From Bacteroidota bacterium (GTDB taxonomy: Bacteria; Bacteroidota; Bacteroidia; NS11-12g; UBA9320): DNA of 8,060 nucleotides. Below are positions 6,311-8,060 of this stretch, in pieces. Position numbers and translations under genes: made by a program. Location of the stretch: positions 1 to 8,060 of the forward strand of contig JAHEKB010000046.1 of assembly GCA_024638525.1 (NCBI GenBank). Reading direction: 5' to 3'. A model generated the notes under the pieces. It was not told the DNA's origin and ran no database searches. It worked only from the letters and a program-made list of their open reading frames with translations. The stretch's first letter is position 1, and each line of letters begins with the position of its first letter.

Positions 6311-6802
6311 ATGGTAAAAGCTAAATTGGCCATAGGTTGTGTCTTGCTTGTAGTCTTCTTGACATCCTGTTCAAAGCCGGAACTTCCATATTTTCTCCAT
6401 TTAGAGAACCTTCAGTTCCAAAAGAGCAGTAAAGAAATGGTTGAATTAAGTGCATTGGCTGTTTATCACAACCCCAACCCAATTAAAGGGATAATAACAC
6501 GCTCTGCTTTTGAAATCTACCTCGACGACCAACTGTTAGCAGAAATGGAACAGAAACTCAGTGTAAATGTAGCTGCAAGCAGTGATTTCAGCATACCCAT
6601 CAGCTTGAAATTCGACCCGAGTGAATTGCTTAAAAAAGAGGGAAATATATTGCTCAATGCCGCCAAAAGACTTCTAAATCAAGAACTTGAGCTGAGGTAT
6701 AAGGGAAAGCTTTATTTGAGTTTTCTGGGTAAGGAAGTAGCTATTCCTGTCGATTATCGCGAAAAGTTGGAACTGGGAGAGTATATAAATACGCTCAATT
6801 AA
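6311..6802 (+). CDS. LEA14-like (LEA type 2 family) lipoprotein
   Basis: A 163-residue predicted lipoprotein. The signal segment KAKLAIGCVLLVVFLTSC has a good lipobox L-T-S-C at residues 17-20, giving lipidated Cys20. The mature domain fits the LEA_2 / WHy beta-sandwich: ENLQFQKSSKEMVELSALAVYHNPNP with the hallmark N-P-N at 54-56, then ITRSAFEIYLDDQLLAEMEQ and alternating hydrophobic strands. It ends with IPVDYREKLEL, as in other Bacteroidota proteins of this type. Plant LEA-2 proteins are linked to desiccation tolerance; the bacterial lipoproteins have no established function, so none is claimed. The start ATG is well supported by the signal peptide. The gene is divergent from the universal stress protein gene and its last 8 nt overlap the end of dnaE on the other strand. 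Confidence 0.87.
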   Translation: MVKAKLAIGCVLLVVFLTSCSKPELPYFLHLENLQFQKSSKEMVELSALAVYHNPNPIKGIITRSAFEIYLDDQLLAEMEQKLSVNVAASSDFSIPISLKFDPSELLKKEGNILLNAAKRLLNQELELRYKGKLYLSFLGKEVAIPVDYREKLELGEYINTLN

Positions 6803-8060
6803 ATCTGTAGTTGAGATCCAATTCTTCCAGCTTTTGTTTGGTGATCTCATCCATTTTAATGCGATACTTTCTCGAAAGGGCCTTAATGCTTTGGTCTTGA
6901 GCCATGATTTTAAAATTAAGCTGAACCTTTCCTCTTTCATCTGACAATTCGAATAGTTCAAGCATCAATTGATCATTAATTCGTTCCACTGGCAAATTTA
7001 TGGTCACTGATTTTAGTTCTTTATCTATGGCGTCTGCTAAAAAGTAAATATCCCGGATATTAATTTCCAGCTTGCTCTCATCCCGATAAGAACGCTCCCC
7101 TTTACCGCTGATAAATATTTGGGCATTGGGTTCAATATATCCCCTGAACGAGGCATACTTTTCTCCAAATAATGCAAATTCTCGATTCCCGCTAAAGTCT
7201 TCTATGGTGAAGATCATAAAAGGCTTACCTGTTTTGGATATGGCATCTCTCGTTTTGGTTATCAAGCCTGCAACGCCGATTTCTTTGTCCAATAAGCCCA
7301 GTCCATGTTCTTCCAATTGCATTAAGCTGTGCGTGCTCAAGTGGTCAATTTCAAATTTGAATTTGCTCAAGGGATGCCCAGAAATATAAATGCCTATCAA
7401 TTCTTTCTCTTTGTGCAACTTTTCCAAGAGATTCCAGGGTTCCACCAGAGGCATTTTAGGTTCTTCAATCTGAGCATCGGCACCACCTCCAAACAAGGAA
7501 GCCTGTGCACTTTTGGCCTCTGCTTGCATCCGAGCTCCGTGTTTTACAGCCAAATCCAAGAGGGTCGATCCATTGACTTCTGTCACATAGACTGATCGAT
7601 TGTGTCCAAATGCATCAAATGCACCAGCAATGGCTAAATTCTCCAGAGATTTTTTATTGACGGCTCGCTGATTTACCCGCTTACACAGGTCAAATATGCT
7701 AGCATAATCCCCATTTTCTTTTTGTTCTCGAAGAATTTCCAGAGCAGCGGATTCCCCCACACCCTTTATGGCTGCCAGTCCAAAGCGAATAGCTCCTTTC
7801 TTATTCACACTGAACTTGACCGCACTTTCATTCACATCTGGGCCGTGTATATCCAGGTTCTGTCTTTTGCATTCTTCCATGAAAAAGCTCACCTTTTTTA
7901 TGTCGTTCATATTGTGGGTGAGTACGGAAGCCATGAATTCTGCCGGATAATGCGCTTTGAGATACGCTGTGTGGAAGGCTAAGTAGGCATAGCAAGTAGA
8001 GTGACTTTTGTTGAAGGCATAAGAGGCAAATGCTTCCCAGTCTTTCCACACCTTTTTGAG
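6795..8060 (-). CDS. dnaE: DNA polymerase III alpha subunit, C-terminal part (5' end beyond window)
   Basis: The last 421 residues of the replicative polymerase catalytic subunit; the PHP, palm and most finger residues lie beyond the right edge. The frame runs open to the edge, so the GTG codon at 8051 is internal, not a start. Visible in order: the finger-domain tail with WEAFASYAFNKSHSTCYAY and YLKAHYPAEFMASVL (about 8050-7930); tandem helix-hairpin-helix DNA binding with GLAAIKGVG at 7781-7755; a clamp-binding pentapeptide QASLF at 7505-7491; the SGHPLSKF motif near 7380; an OB fold (about 7283-7032; IGVAGLITKTRDAISKTGKPF through LEINIRDIYFLAD); and a C-terminal domain of about 75 residues ending LDLNYRFN. 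Sequence style is that of Bacteroidota DnaE. No frameshift or stop interrupts it. Its stop overlaps the LEA14-like gene by 8 nt. Confidence 0.96.
   Translation of the reverse strand, partial: LKKVWKDWEAFASYAFNKSHSTCYAYLAFHTAYLKAHYPAEFMASVLTHNMNDIKKVSFFMEECKRQNLDIHGPDVNESAVKFSVNKKGAIRFGLAAIKGVGESAALEILREQKENGDYASIFDLCKRVNQRAVNKKSLENLAIAGAFDAFGHNRSVYVTEVNGSTLLDLAVKHGARMQAEAKSAQASLFGGGADAQIEEPKMPLVEPWNLLEKLHKEKELIGIYISGHPLSKFKFEIDHLSTHSLMQLEEHGLGLLDKEIGVAGLITKTRDAISKTGKPFMIFTIEDFSGNREFALFGEKYASFRGYIEPNAQIFISGKGERSYRDESKLEINIRDIYFLADAIDKELKSVTINLPVERINDQLMLELFELSDERGKVQLNFKIMAQDQSIKALSRKYRIKMDEITKQKLEELDLNYRFN
7491..7505 (-). other. Beta-clamp-binding motif QASLF within DnaE
   Basis: The pentapeptide Gln-Ala-Ser-Leu-Phe, followed by glycines, matches the bacterial sliding-clamp consensus QL(S/D)LF. 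It sits between the helix-hairpin-helix region and the OB fold, the same place as the internal clamp motif of E. coli DnaE (QADMF). It would tether the polymerase to DnaN. The assignment rests on motif and position only. Confidence 0.75.

Noticed and set aside
8049..8051. GTG at 8051 as the start of a short DnaE-like gene
   Set aside because: The frame continues to the window edge with residues (LKKV) that match internal DnaE sequence, so this is a truncated view of a full gene.
1..8060. tRNA, rRNA, CRISPR arrays, insertion sequences, phage genes, toxin-antitoxin pairs or defence genes
   Set aside because: Nothing resembling these was found; nearly every base belongs to an identified gene and the spacers are at most 109 nt.

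Overview
The window looks like ordinary chromosomal housekeeping DNA from a member of the Bacteroidota (Cytophagia/Flavobacteriia-like). Four things point there. The protein families are typical: a Bacteroidota-style FtsK with a basic N-terminus and a long acidic linker, a LolA-like protein directly behind it, a DUF6438 lipoprotein and a two-domain universal stress protein. Most genes lack Shine-Dalgarno sequences. A near-perfect Bacteroidota-type promoter (TTTG, 18 nt, TAnnTTTG) precedes ftsK. The DnaE tail reads like Bacteroidota DnaE. No genus can be named from this.

Layout. (1) Positions 16-3546, minus strand, form a tight three-gene operon read right to left: ftsK (DNA translocase), a lolA-like gene 10 nt later, and a DUF6438 lipoprotein gene whose ATG overlaps the lolA stop (TAATG). 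(2) A 109-nt divergent spacer carries the ftsK promoter. (3) Positions 3656-5445, plus strand, hold three overlapping genes: a secreted DUF1579-like protein, a GNAT acetyltransferase that must use a non-ATG start, and a YdfG-like short-chain dehydrogenase. (4) Positions 5446-6264, minus strand, hold a tandem-domain universal stress protein whose stop codon abuts the dehydrogenase stop with no gap. (5) A 46-nt AT-rich divergent spacer leads to a plus-strand LEA14-like lipoprotein (6311-6802). (6) The 3' part of dnaE (DNA polymerase III alpha) enters from the right edge on the minus strand and overlaps the lipoprotein gene tail to tail by 8 nt.

How the genes relate. FtsK (chromosome segregation at the septum) and DnaE (replication) are core DNA-maintenance proteins, but they lie in separate transcription units. 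The LolA-like protein and the downstream lipoprotein fit an envelope and lipoprotein-sorting theme. The plus-strand trio is probably translationally coupled, but no shared pathway is evident. Gene packing is very dense: the longest non-coding stretch is 109 nt, and both convergent junctions have no intergenic space for a terminator.

I found no mobile element, CRISPR array, RNA gene, defence system or other clearly new system. The points worth a second look are small-scale: non-ATG initiation, a very short ftsK leader, a degenerate second USP domain and stop-to-stop convergent junctions.
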